The notes beneath the pieces were generated by a model. The model had not been told where the DNA came from, did not search any database, and saw only the letters and a list, made by a program, of their open reading frames with translations. The position numbers and the translations under genes are program-made. This document shows positions 21,536-31,992 of a stretch of 64,000 nt of DNA, piece by piece. Origin of the DNA: Fragilaria crotonensis (taxonomy: Eukaryota; Bacillariophyta; Fragilariophyceae; Fragilariales; Fragilariaceae); contig JAKSYS010000076.1 of NCBI GenBank assembly GCA_022925895.1, forward strand, positions 1-64,000. Reading direction: 5' to 3'. Numbering within the stretch: the stretch's first letter is position 1; each line of letters begins with the position of its first letter.

Positions 21536-23895
21536 GTCTTTACGATCTCACCGCAATCGAAGCCACTCAAGAAACATTTCACCAGGTTCTATTGACACTA
21601 TGTTAACTGTTGAGAAAACTGCTCGGACCTGGGCTGGAGGCAAAAGGATCAAAGACATAGTCCAATCACTGTTTGTCAATTGTTTCTTAGTGTCCTGTTT
21701 CTCCAAAATGTAAAAAAAAGTTGGCAAACAGGGACAAGTCTCCGAGGATTTGCTGTACAATGATAATTCAGTATTCATTAATCTACTTGTTTGTCAATGT
21801 CCTGTGCAGCAAAAATGTATCATATTTCAGTGAACATTCTTACCATGGTCCCACCCCACAAGACCTTCCCAATTCTTGAAAAACACTCAACAATGCAATG
21901 CAATGCATGAGGACAGTCATTCCTTGTGTGTTGTTCTACTTATTGCAGCATGAATTACCAAGAGAATTCATTGTGAATTCAAAGCAGCTCTGTTGGATAG
22001 AGCATGACAAGCAACAATATGTGGTGTATTGGTGCATTGGACAAAAACAACAAATGAGCATTCAAAGTCTTCACCCAGCATATATCATGTTGTACATGCA
22101 ATTTGAATTTGGTGACATTTTGGTGAAATGAAAGGGTTTTGTCTAAGTAAGCTGTGTTACCTAATTTGCGGTCTTTTTGTCAGGAGCGAGTACTGTTTTG
22201 TTGAACAATAACAATACATTGTATTGGCTTGTCAGACCACACCAATGCAACAATTTATTGTCACAATACAAAACTAGTATCAAGTTGTGTAGATGGTGGT
22301 ACTGAACATATAAGCACATCATACAAAATCAATACTAATGCTACAGCATATTGATGCACATTGTCCATAGTATGCATAATCACAATATACTATTGTCTTG
22401 TTCATTGGGTAATAACAATTTATTGCAGAGGAGGCTACTTCAGCAATAACAATATACTGTATTGAGGTGTTTGACAATAGAAATATACTGTATTGGCTAG
22501 CTCAACAATACCAGCAATATATTGTATTGTAAAATCTAAAACCAACAATAAAATAACAAGCTTAGAAAAAGCAACACAGTATTTTAGATGAAGACCACCC
22601 CACTGTGATCTCAATGCCAGTGACAAGAAACTAGGTTTGCTGTTGGCACTCAGTTAACACAAAAATGCTTCTTGCTCATCGTCGAGCTTCACCAGTTCTT
22701 CTTTGCATGCCTCCATTTTGTCAAACAATGTAGGAGCAGGTTCTTGTTTCTTTTTTTAATGAAAGAATGATCGGTTGGACAGGGGCAACTTCACTTCTCC
22801 TGTGTTGCATAGTGGTGTGTCACAGACAAGAAGAACAGCAAATGATGATACTACTTTCCTACAGCCTTGGCAGAAAGGCGCTTATGGGTCTTGTTCAAGA
22901 GAGTCAAGTCCTTGGCCTTGTCAGCATCAGTTTGCACAGGATTAGTATTAATGTATTAATGCCAACCACATCTGCATGGTATTTTTCATGTTGGTTTTAG
23001 AGAGAGACAGGGGCTCCTGCATCGGCTGTTAGCTTCATCTCTCATAGACTTGTCGGAGGGGTTCGGTTTTATGAACTCGGATTGACAACAAAAATAAGAA
23101 GTGTTTCTGCTCGTACCTCACGAGGTTCTACGCATGTTACGTATTAACATTGCTGATTTGTCACTGAGATTGAATTCCTTCTTTCGAATGATTTTCGGAA
23201 CTTTTGTATGTGTATATCGTACACTTGTTTGCTATGCGTACGGTACGTGGTCGAAGGTGGAACCATCGCTTTGGAACTATTTAACCTCGGTATCATAGAA
23301 TGATCTAAAATACGATTGCGACCGTCCTCAGACGCTCGTTGATGAGATTCTCGTAGAAGGTACAAGAGAGTTTCGGACTTCGGAATCAGAAGTCAGAAGG
23401 GCCTATTATCGTAGTGTCCTGGAGTGCTACTTTCCCTTTAGTCGAACGTTGTAAACGAAACGCACTGTTAGTCTGTCAAAATGAGCCGGAACGGTTTAAC
23501 AGCAAATACCCGAGTACCCAACCCTTCCGTGTCCTACGACGTCTCCCGTCGCAAACCAAGATGTCTCACGAGTACCAGACATCTTGTGTCTTAATCGTGA
23601 ATGGCAAGATCATAATCCGGGATGTCGCACGAGTACCAGTCGTCTTGGGACTTCTTTGTCAATTCCTCCAGGCTTCTGCTGACGTTCCCGGTACTTAGGC
23701 GATCTTTGAGACGTGGTCGATATATATCGCAGCCCCGTTTTTATGTCTAGGACTCCGAGTTGGATACGTGGTTCACTAATGACTCCACGAGAAATCAGGA
23801 ATATTTTCGTTTTTTGTTGCTTGGAGTGTGATGTGCGTGAAAACATAAATAGTTTCTGACCTCCTACAAGAACGACAAGAATTGGATTGTGCACG
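21536..23895. other. AT-rich, gene-poor stretch with inverted repeats
   Basis: I find no gene. Base composition differs from the gene clusters: AT-rich with many TGCA, CATGC and CAATA words. 22200-22540 holds the CAATA/TATTG palindromes listed separately. 23400-23700 has the near-repeats CGAGTACCAGACATCTTG and CGAGTACCAGTCGTCTTG about 60 bases apart. Confidence 0.4.
22200..22540. repeat. Cluster of CAATA...TATTG inverted repeats
   Basis: CAATACA-T-TGTATTG (about 22211-22225) is a perfect palindrome with a one-base centre. Variants CAATATACTGTATTG (twice, about 22449 and 22480) and CAATATATTGTATTG (about 22512) follow, each with CAATA/TATTG arms. The spacing is irregular, so this is a family of short hairpins rather than a tandem array. 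Confidence 0.6.
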
Positions 23896-24285
23896 ATGAA
23901 AGCGAACACCAGCAGTAACAACAATGACACACTGGACGGCAGAAATAGTCACGTCCAAGCCATCATATTGAACCGACTGACCGAACGCCACGCGCAACGG
24001 CAAGGCACGTCACGTTTAAGTTCCGACGAGCACACGACCCTTTCTGATTATCTCGAGGTTGCAATTGAGTTATCAGAAGCTACCTTGGCGCAAGAAGCGA
24101 AACGCAATGAAATAATTTCAAGAAGTGGAATTGTCCCCACTGGACAGTTGCTGTCGAACGCAGGCAGTGCCTCGCCTGGATGGGCTGTTCCTGCCCCGAT
24201 TAGCGGTCAATCGGTTCCAGTGCGACAAGATTGGCCGATTCTAGACGCGCCTAGTCCACGCGAGGCGCCCGGTGATCTGAAGTGA
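23896..24285 (+). CDS. Hypothetical protein, 129 residues
   Basis: ATG at 23896. I do not recognise the family. The N-terminus is polar (Asn/Ser/Thr). The centre, residues about 20-75, looks helical (HVQAIILNRLTERHAQ, SDYLEVAIELSEATLAQEAK), and the C-terminal third is Pro/Gly/Ser rich. No signal peptide or membrane segment. The coding-like composition compared with its AT-rich surroundings, and the clean ATG, support a gene moderately. Confidence 0.4.
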   Translation: MKANTSSNNNDTLDGRNSHVQAIILNRLTERHAQRQGTSRLSSDEHTTLSDYLEVAIELSEATLAQEAKRNEIISRSGIVPTGQLLSNAGSASPGWAVPAPISGQSVPVRQDWPILDAPSPREAPGDLK

Positions 24286-24819
24286 ACGAGAGTCAGTTCC
24301 AGGGCCAGCAGTCTCTGAGATGATGTGTCCTCTTAATTTCAGAAATTTTACATCGGAGAATCGACGACGGAGACTACGGAGTGCTTCTCGCGCTCCTAGT
24401 CAATGCTATCCGTGTTTCCAAATACTGATTTGAAAAAGTACGCGATAAACTCTGAACTAATAATACATGCATTTTATCATTCTTGAAAGGTTCAAGTTCA
24501 CGCCACAACCTTCTGTCGATGAGTAGTGCCACCGCTGAACTCTGAACTATCCTACCCTCGCATTAAACTCTGAACGCATCATGAGGATGGTTATGAATTT
24601 TACCGTCTAGGAGGGTTCAAGTGCACGCTTGGACCTTCTATCGTTGAATACACCGGCCGCAGGACTACCCCTCTCGCGTACAACTCTGAAGTAATCATGT
24701 ATGATTCTTATCTCTTTAGAAACGTTCAAGTGCGCGCGAAGACCATCGGTCGATCGATGACTACGTGGGGCAGCAAAATAATCGTTCATTCATTGCACAC
24801 ACAAGGAACTTCCACCTCT
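24286..24819. repeat. Degenerate tandem repeat of about 120-130 bases, three copies
   Basis: Three units at about 24440-24530, 24560-24650 and 24680-24760 share the order: AA(A)CTCTGAA, TAATCATG-like A/T stretch, (G)GTTCAAGTKCACGC, then (G)ACCTTCTRTCG(T/A)TGA. Between units the sequence is poorly kept. No gene is seen in the spacer. It lies between two convergent genes. Confidence 0.5.
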
Positions 24820-25772
24820 TTATGAGGAACGCAACCAATCATCCCCAACAGAATGTCGTCTCAACTTCGTCAGCGCCTGTGACGTTATCGATTGTAAAAA
24901 CTGAGGGGTCGTTTTCCATCGTTTCGCCATTTCTCTCCAAGATAGGGCGGCTTCGGGTTGGTCCAGACCAAAGTGCGATTGAATCACTTGGCGTTCCATG
25001 TCATTGAGAATTTCTTCACAAGCTGTGCTGACATCCGATCGAATCATGGCTTGAAGGACCTGCCCTTCTGGAGTCAATTCATCGAGATCCATCAAGGAAT
25101 CGCTCCTTATCCACGAAGTTGGTGCGGCAATTGACAATGGGTTCATCATCTCCAGTGTTCCTCTCCCGCTTGATACTGCTACGGGAAAATCTGACGGGAT
25201 CCTTCGTGTAAGCGAATCCAGAGGTTGTTGTGTCTGCTGTTGTCGTCGTTGTTCGTGAAACAAAAGTGAACCTTCCAAACTCTTGTTCATTTCGGCAAGC
25301 ACATGACGTTTCACATATTGTTCCAACGGGACTACCTTGTGACTCAGCATAGGGTAGTGATGCATGGCCTCCATCAACGCAATAATACCTTCTTGGATCA
25401 AATCATCCTCCATTTCCGATTGACCTTTCGACATGCGCTTTGCCATGCGATGTATTAAATGAAGTGTAGAACGGGTAATTTTCTTATAGGTGCCGTCAGT
25501 GTCAGATGTTGCGCTTGCTACAGTGTCATAGACAGGGAGATACTCATGCTGATATTCCCAGTTTCCGATAGATGCTGCCAAGTCATCATCTGTGGCAACA
25601 ATGGCATGATTTGGTTCGTGGGACGATGACACGGCAATCACGGCTGGAACAGAATTTGAAATGCGAACTGCACCAAGTACGACACTACCTCCAACTCCTC
25701 GAGGCCGAGGTTGAGAAAGCCATCACTGCCCGTGATAACAGTTAGTAGTAACAATATCGAACAAAACTTCAT
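24820..25772 (-). CDS. Plastid-type RNA polymerase sigma-70 family factor
   Basis: Region 2 is recognisable (LIHRMAKRMSKGQSEMED, DLIQEGIIALMEAM, the core-binding segment), followed by region 3-like sequence and a C-terminal region 4 (ILNDMERQVIQSHFGL, then the helix-turn-helix WREMAKRWKT...SQALTKLRR). The ATG at 25772 starts a signal peptide (MKFCSILLLLTVITGSDGF) ending in GF, then a basic stretch, which fits diatom plastid import. About 317 residues. The signal peptide and the sigma domains are in different frames: exactly one base is lacking near 25710 (in CTCGGCCTC). A sequence error is likelier than decay, since both parts are well kept. Role: it would direct the plastid-encoded polymerase to promoters. 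Confidence 0.8.
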
Positions 25773-26526
25773 CGCGATGATACAAGTGTTTAAAAAAAGT
25801 GTCGTCGTTCGTTTCAAGTGTGGCAATGCTGTGATGCTGACATGAGCAGGACGGATCACTTTGTGTGAGAAGATTCGCGAAGGTGTTTTCTTCAGAATCC
25901 TTGAAGGCGCACTCCTGGCTACGTCGTCGACTATTCCAAAAGTCTTGCGCACGAGCTCAAAGCTCAAACACTTTGCTAACCCGGAATTTGGTATCTACCG
26001 TACATCCGGACTTCTACAGTAAACGGATCGTAGCTCGGTACCACTCTACTCTACTAGTAGAGTATGATTTATGAATAGATGGGATTGGAAGGCTCAACTG
26101 ATATATTCAATTTTATGTGCATATATTCTGTACTCATGCTGTAGTACTTGTACTCCAGTACTCCGAGTGCATGTGGCCAAGAACACGCGGAGTATGTCTG
26201 CATATGGGCAACAAAGCTTGCAACCAGTCTTATATCATGCTACACTTCGATTATGTCATATCGACGACTCCGTACAAATACGATGTACTACTACCACTAC
26301 TATCACGTACTGGATTACAGTAAAAACAACGTAGAACCTACTGGTACTGGGGAAAAGTAAAATCAAGAATGCATTTTAAATTTTTTGTTCGACAAAATAT
26401 TCTTCTGAGAGAGAAGCTGAAGTACATCAAGTATCAAGCACATTGACCTGAATTGCACTTCGAACTACCGGTTGATTTCGAGGCAGTGTCTCTCACTGGC
26501 ATTCCCTGCGTATCGCTGCTCCATCC
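25773..26526. promoter_or_regulatory. Divergent spacer, sigma factor / two-pore channel
   Basis: Both genes start from this spacer. 26030-26350 is dense in GTAC/AGTAC words (for example CTACTCTACTAGTAGAG and GTACTTGTACTCCAGTACTCC). No gene is seen. Confidence 0.4.
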
Positions 26527-27693
26527 ATGCTCCTGCTCCGTTTTTTCGTCGATTCCATTAAGGAGTTCTTTTCCGATCGTAGAGGGGTCGATCGCTCCTT
26601 CGAATATGCACACGAAGGCACTCCTCTGGGTCACGGGGGCGGCACCGTGGTGCACCGGAGCGGTACTGTAGTGCACCATCCGCCAGCCCAGAAGAAGGGG
26701 TTTTCAATGGGCTTTGTTTCCTTCTTTGATTCTTCTGCCGGTGTCATTTTCGGGTTGTTCAATCTGGCAATTTTCTATCTCTCAGCTGTCATTGCTTTTC
26801 TTGGATTTGGGAAAAATGGAGTGTCATTGACTCCCTTTACTTTGCGACAATAACTTTTACGTCCGTCGGTGAGACTCTAATGGTGAAGTGCCAAATGCCT
26901 CGATCGATGGGCTGTTTGAATCTAACTCAATCTTGTTTGACGTGACACTTTAGGTTATGGTGACATTACGCCCGACACCGAGCAAGGTCGATTGTTTACC
27001 TTCTTCTTCGGACTATATGGCATCTTCATACTGGGATTTTTTGCCGGCATTGTAGGAGAAAAGATTGTCGAAGCCCACAATCATGCTATCTTGGCGGCCC
27101 AAGAACGATCCAGGAAACACGTCACAAACATGTTTGGAGAAGTAGAACCAATTCATGCCGAGCCGGAGAAAACCCTTGCATCCATCATTTGGCGTCTGGT
27201 GAAATTGGAATTCCCTCTTATTTGTGCGGTCATCACTATAGGAGTTCTCTATGGTGTCTTTGTCGAAGGTTGGACCGTGGTTCAATCGATCTACTTTGCA
27301 GGAATCACTGCGTCGACTGTTGGATACGGGGACTTTAGTCCTCGGGAACAATGGTCGCGCCTTATTTGTGTATTTCTGATACCATTGTGCGTGGTCATCT
27401 TCTGTGAAGTCCTGGGTAGAATTGCAGGAGCCTATTTGGACTTCAAGATAGCGTTGCAAGAGAAGACGTTTTTGGATCAACAAATCACGCTATCCGACCT
27501 AGACAAAATGGATACGAATCGGGATGGCGAAGTGGAGTGGGGAGAATTTCTGGTGTTCATGCTGACAGCCATGCAAAAAGTGGATGACTCGGACTTTGCC
27601 AAATTGAGAAAGGTTTTTGATAAGCTCGACGCGAACGGAACGGGGAAGTTGGACAAATTAGACGTCCTTGGTGCTCGGCGTGGTCGCAGCTAG
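26527..27693 (+). CDS. Two-pore-domain K+ channel with EF hands (TPK-type)
   Basis: Exon 1 26527-26868 and exon 2 26954-27693 (85-base intron). The splice creates the first filter, SVG/YGDITPD. The second filter is TVGYGDFSP, so there are two pores of the TxGYGD type. Order: polar N-terminus with His/Gly run, TM1 (VIFGLFNLAIFYLSAVIAFL), pore 1, TM2, linker, TM3, pore 2, TM4, then two EF hands (DTNRDGEVEWGEF and DANGTGKLDKLD). This is the plan of plant vacuolar TPK channels, which are opened by cytosolic Ca2+. Exon 1 needs one extra base in the A-run at 26812-26816 to link TM1 with the pore helix (WSVIDSLYFATITF). I take this as a sequence error. 360 residues result. The N-terminal start is less certain. 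Confidence 0.85.
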
Positions 27694-29245
27694 TTCCGAA
27701 CTCCTTGGAAGGATCAGCGAGGGGCCGTTCGTCCATCCCTCTGCTTATACAAAGTTCTTCAAGTACCAGCCCTCATTTGCCCTGGATATACCCTGTTTGA
27801 GTGCCTGGGATTGAATTGCGATGATGCATGCTGAGTACGCGACGCCTGGCCAAGGTCCAAAATGCTTGCATGCTGTGTGCATGTTTTCATGTCTTTGAGG
27901 CCATGGCGTGAGGTTGAGGAGATGCCCAGGCAAAAGAGTGGCTCTGGAATATCCTACGCGCAACCTGACAAAACCCTGTGATCTAATGACATTGCTTCAA
28001 ATGAAGTACTATTACCAATAGGAGCAAGCAAGTCCGTAAACCAATATCTAAATCAAATGTTGTAAAACAAAGCACTTTGGTGGCCAAGGGTCGTATCGAG
28101 AGGTCACGTCCGGTTCTCAACAATCTCCTGAACGTTAGGATTACCGACGACTGGAGTATGGGAGTGACAGCTACCGGTACGCTAACGAATTACAATCCCA
28201 GCAATTGCTCCGTCACTCAGGCCGCTGTGGTAGGTTTTACCAATGCTGGTTGCGACCCCACATCTCCATCAATAGAGACCCAGGACCACCCCTGCTGGTC
28301 GCGGTAAGAATACGACGACGAGTCCAAATAGGAACAGCTTTTCCTACTCCATGTCAAACATGACCATACCACATTCTTGTTGAGTTTAACACTTCAGTAT
28401 TGAAGAACAGCGTCTTGCAGTTGCCGTTCAATATCCTGCACAACCGTAGCTTCTGAGGAACGCTGCGGAAAATCGTTCAAAAAGTAGTACCGATCTCTGT
28501 TGGTTTGTTATTTGCACATTGCACATGCACAAATTATGCCGGATTGAAACGACGGCCACGGGGCTCCTAATAACTTTGTGTTTCAAACAATCTGAACATC
28601 AATAAAGAGCGATGCCAACTTGAATGCGGAAGCGTTTGGAGCGTGATGAGAGGTTGAGTATACTGATGATACCTTTCGGGGGTTCACCAAAATGGTGTGC
28701 AAAGTCATCCCACGCACTCACCAGTTGTGTGCTGCCCTGCATCACGCAGAACTTTCGTTATGCTGTCCATTCTGGGCTTCTCCATCATTCATGCCGATGT
28801 TGAATCGTGCAGCCCTTTTGAGCGTGTGTCCTTCCTCCTTCCGCATCGTCCAACGTGAGTACAAACAGTACTCCGAATTCCGAATGCGTGCTTTTCCAAA
28901 GGTGCTTCGATGTCGCTGCCATCAATACAAGCGTCTGAGGCTGCTGTTCCAGATGGCTACTGTTTTATACTGGAGTACATATCTTCATGAATCATCGTTT
29001 GCGCTAAGTACAGTACATTGCGTATTATGGCTAAAAACATCGAAGTTCACTTGGGTGTCCAACGTAGGAATTAGTAACAATTTACTCCACTCGGAGTACT
29101 CGTACATGAGCATACGATATGGTGCGAAGCCGAGTTGACACCATTTTGTTCTTTTAGCTTTTTTCAGGCAGGAATTAGAAGTTGCTTACAAAATATTGGG
29201 CAGTTGCTGTCATTCTACTCCTGTAAAGCAGTCAAGAGTCCGATC
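27694..29245. other. Spacer without supported gene
   Basis: A 76-codon open stretch at 28077-28307 (plus) has plausible composition but no ATG-context or domain I recognise. The rest is AT-rich. Some GTAC words occur at 28855-28880 and 29085-29110. Confidence 0.35.
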
Positions 29246-29724
29246 ATGTTGTCCGCAGCGCTTCGACAGACTAGTCGGTAGGTGTGCTTTAGCTTCAAGA
29301 ACAGTTTAACTTTGTTGCCTTGTCGTTGACCGAGGTGTCGTAGAAGCAACGATTCGCTGCTGATAAAATGTTCTGATTGCAGGTATCAACTACCAATGAC
29401 CTGGCTGGTGTTCTAGAAGTGGCTGCCGAACGTCCGATTCCTTTTCTCAGTACCGAATCCATTTCTCACTATCCTTCTCCTTCTCACAGCGTCACTGGGC
29501 GCCGTTTCCAGAGTAACAACGTCAGCACTACGTTCTTGACTGCCGGTAAGGACAAAAGCTTTTCCAAGACTTGGCTTCATGACTCGGGTACCTACCCGAT
29601 GATCGTTATCATGAGTGGTGCCATGCTTCTCGTGCTTGGAGCCAGCTTCTCCTGCCTTACTTTCAGTCCCGACGTTCAGCTCGATCCTAAGAAGCGCAAT
29701 TCGGTCGTTCGCTTCTGGAATTAG
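29246..29724 (+). CDS. Small membrane protein, B12D / MLRQ (NDUFA4)-like
   Basis: Exon 1 29246-29277 (MLSAALRQTS, mitochondrial presequence-like) and exon 2 29383-29724, with a GTAGGT donor and TTGCAG acceptor. The C-terminal part has the family pattern: TWLHDSGTYPMIVIMSGAMLLV (start of the single membrane helix), then FSPDVQLDPKKR and a short tail. B12D/MLRQ proteins sit in the inner mitochondrial membrane and associate with respiratory complexes I or IV. The two exons are one base short of a common frame, like four other genes in this window, so exon 1 is tentative. About 124 residues if joined. Confidence 0.55.
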
Positions 29725-29860
29725 TAGTTCAAGGTCGCGGACATGCGCACACCATCACATGTCGGGAGAGCTTGTCGACGTACTTAATCTGTAGAGATTT
29801 CGTTCTAGAGTATCGAATGTCTCGAAACTTTGTTGTAGAACTATCGAATCAACCGCACAA

Positions 29861-31992
29861 CTAGATCAACGTCCGATCGCCCCCAATATCAAATTGATGC
29901 AACGTATCACTCTCACTGTTCGCCTCTTTGAGGATGTCCAGTGCTATACCCACACACAAATCAGCCCCAGGTTTCCCTGGAATTCCCTGTTGCGAGTCAC
30001 AGACAACATCTGGTTGAATTCCTCCACCGACCAAAGCTCCAGTGTGGGAATCAAATCGAGCACTACCAATCTTAGTAACATGCTTGAGAGCAGGTGTCAG
30101 GTACTCAGCAACAGTCAGTCGTAGACCGCCCCCATCTGGTAGCGGAAAAGTATGCTGGATGAGACCCTTTCCGAACGTCTTGGTTCCTACCGTGGCAACC
30201 ACTCGACCATTGTCGTGCAACGCAGCCGCAAAGACTTCGGCGGATGACGCGGTCCCTTCGTTGATCAGCAATACAATTTTCTTTTGCGTCGCTCGGGCGT
30301 AAGGGCGACAAAGGATTGATCGTTGCTCCCAATATGCATCCCACGTCTTGTTCTTTGTTCGTGAAGACTGGCGAAACTTGATGGCGGATCCCACTTGATA
30401 CCATTACTAACGAACATTGAAGGACTCTCACGTCTAACTTGCGCAAGGGCGACCGTGCTGGCTTCTTTCGAGAGAAGGTACCCTGGATATCGTTTGTCAA
30501 CAACGTATTCTTCAACATCATGCGGGGTAAAGCCACCTCGACTGTTCATCACGTAGCATATAACAGCATGAGGATCGCGCAGAAGTGTTGAAGCGGTTAG
30601 CATGGCCTCTTGAATGACACCGCCATAATTGTTTCGAAGGTCGATTATGTATGACTGCGCCCCCGTCGCCTCTAACCATTGCACAGCCTGCAAATAACCT
30701 GCTGTTGATTTTCTCGAGAATCGCGTCAGCCTGATGTATCCGACCTTGTTATCGGGAGACAAAATGGAATCCGACAACAAGTCATAATGTACAATGCCAT
30801 CGCCATGCGCCGGGGTAAATGTCTCCACTAGTTTTGTTGGCAATCGAACTCGTGACTGACGATACCCTACAACAACATCGATAGGCTGTTCCATCTCAAT
30901 CGTTCTCCACACAGGCTTTGCCACAGTCAATTCCGGGTGTCCAATGTAGTTTTCGGCCGAGTATTTGGTTTGCAACGTTTTGCGCACTTGATCGCGGGTC
31001 GAGCCAAGAAAGCTGTTGGTCCCGATTGCCACAATGCGATCTCCCACCGTCAAGCCGGCTCGTTCCGCTGGGGAATCAGGGGTGACGGCGGATATAACGG
31101 GCAAATCAATAACGCGATTGGCCGTCAGAAAATGTGGGTCTGATGATGGATAGAAAAACAATGTGGGTTCGTGCCGTGGATCGGTGGGTGCAGGTTGGAC
31201 GAATGCACCCAAGCCCAAAAATCCATCCTTTCCGGTGGTTTCCAATTCCTCTCGCAGATCTTCTCGAGTCAAGTAGGAGCTGAATGGATCCTCCAATTGT
31301 CCAACGATCCATTTGAGTGCCTGGATCGCACCTTCGCGAGTCTCCATGTGAACCTTAGGAGGAACCGAGGATGGCGAAGGATGATTGAAGGTCACTGTAG
31401 ACGTCGTCATCATCTTACTATTGGTTGTAGATGAAATACCCCTAGCCACATCTCGCAAGGCTCGCCATTTTTCGAAAAACTCCCTCGGTTGAAACCGCAC
31501 GCCTCCTGTATTATCGTAATACATGGTATTGATCGTCCCCACAGCATAATCCAAAAGGCCTTCATTGGCGACGATACGTTCTTCCTTTGGAGCATAGAGC
31601 ATAGTGTTTAAGTATTTCTGACGAGTTGAGTCTCCAGCGTCGGCAGCGGCTGCCGCAGGCTGTAGAAGTAACGAGCACGTCCAAAATACCAAAGTTGAAA
31701 CTACGAAACCTTTGAAAGGTTGCGCCATCCGGGTAGAGTTGACCTTCTCAGCAGACCGTGCCACTGGGTTGTCCTGTGTTGATTGATGAGAACTGAAACC
31801 GTTGCTTCTGCCATCCGTAAATGGATGATTCGAGCACCTACGCAACTGCCGATGATGCTCCCGATGCATCACGCGCGGAGTTGCGATAAATCCCATTGTT
31901 GTTCTCGATGAAACAAGCAGAAATATTGCAAGAACTCGAAGTTGAGTCGATGCCAACGAACACATTTGCTTTGTGCACCTCGTCGTTCTCAT
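29861..31992 (-). CDS. CTPA: Carboxyl-terminal processing protease, lumenal CtpA type (S41)
   Basis: About 710 residues from ATG 31992 (the frame runs further up without ATG; ATG 31965 is an alternative). The N-terminus is a signal peptide (STQLRVLAIFLLVSS) followed by TTMGFIATP, a diatom plastid junction. Near residue 100 a second hydrophobic stretch ending in QPAAAAADA resembles a thylakoid-transfer signal. The mature part has the Ctp N-domain, a PDZ domain (VISAVTPDSPAERAGLTVGD) and the S41 core: YIRLTRFS, DLRNNYGG, NEGTASSAEVFA with the catalytic Ser, and TKTFGKG with the catalytic Lys. Such enzymes trim the C-terminus of photosystem II protein D1. Near 30300 one base is lacking between FVALTPE and ATQKKIVLL, so the frame shifts; a sequence error is likely. 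Confidence 0.85.

Noticed and set aside
28077-28307. 76-codon open stretch
   Set aside because: Protein-like composition but no ATG context, no family and no neighbours to support it.
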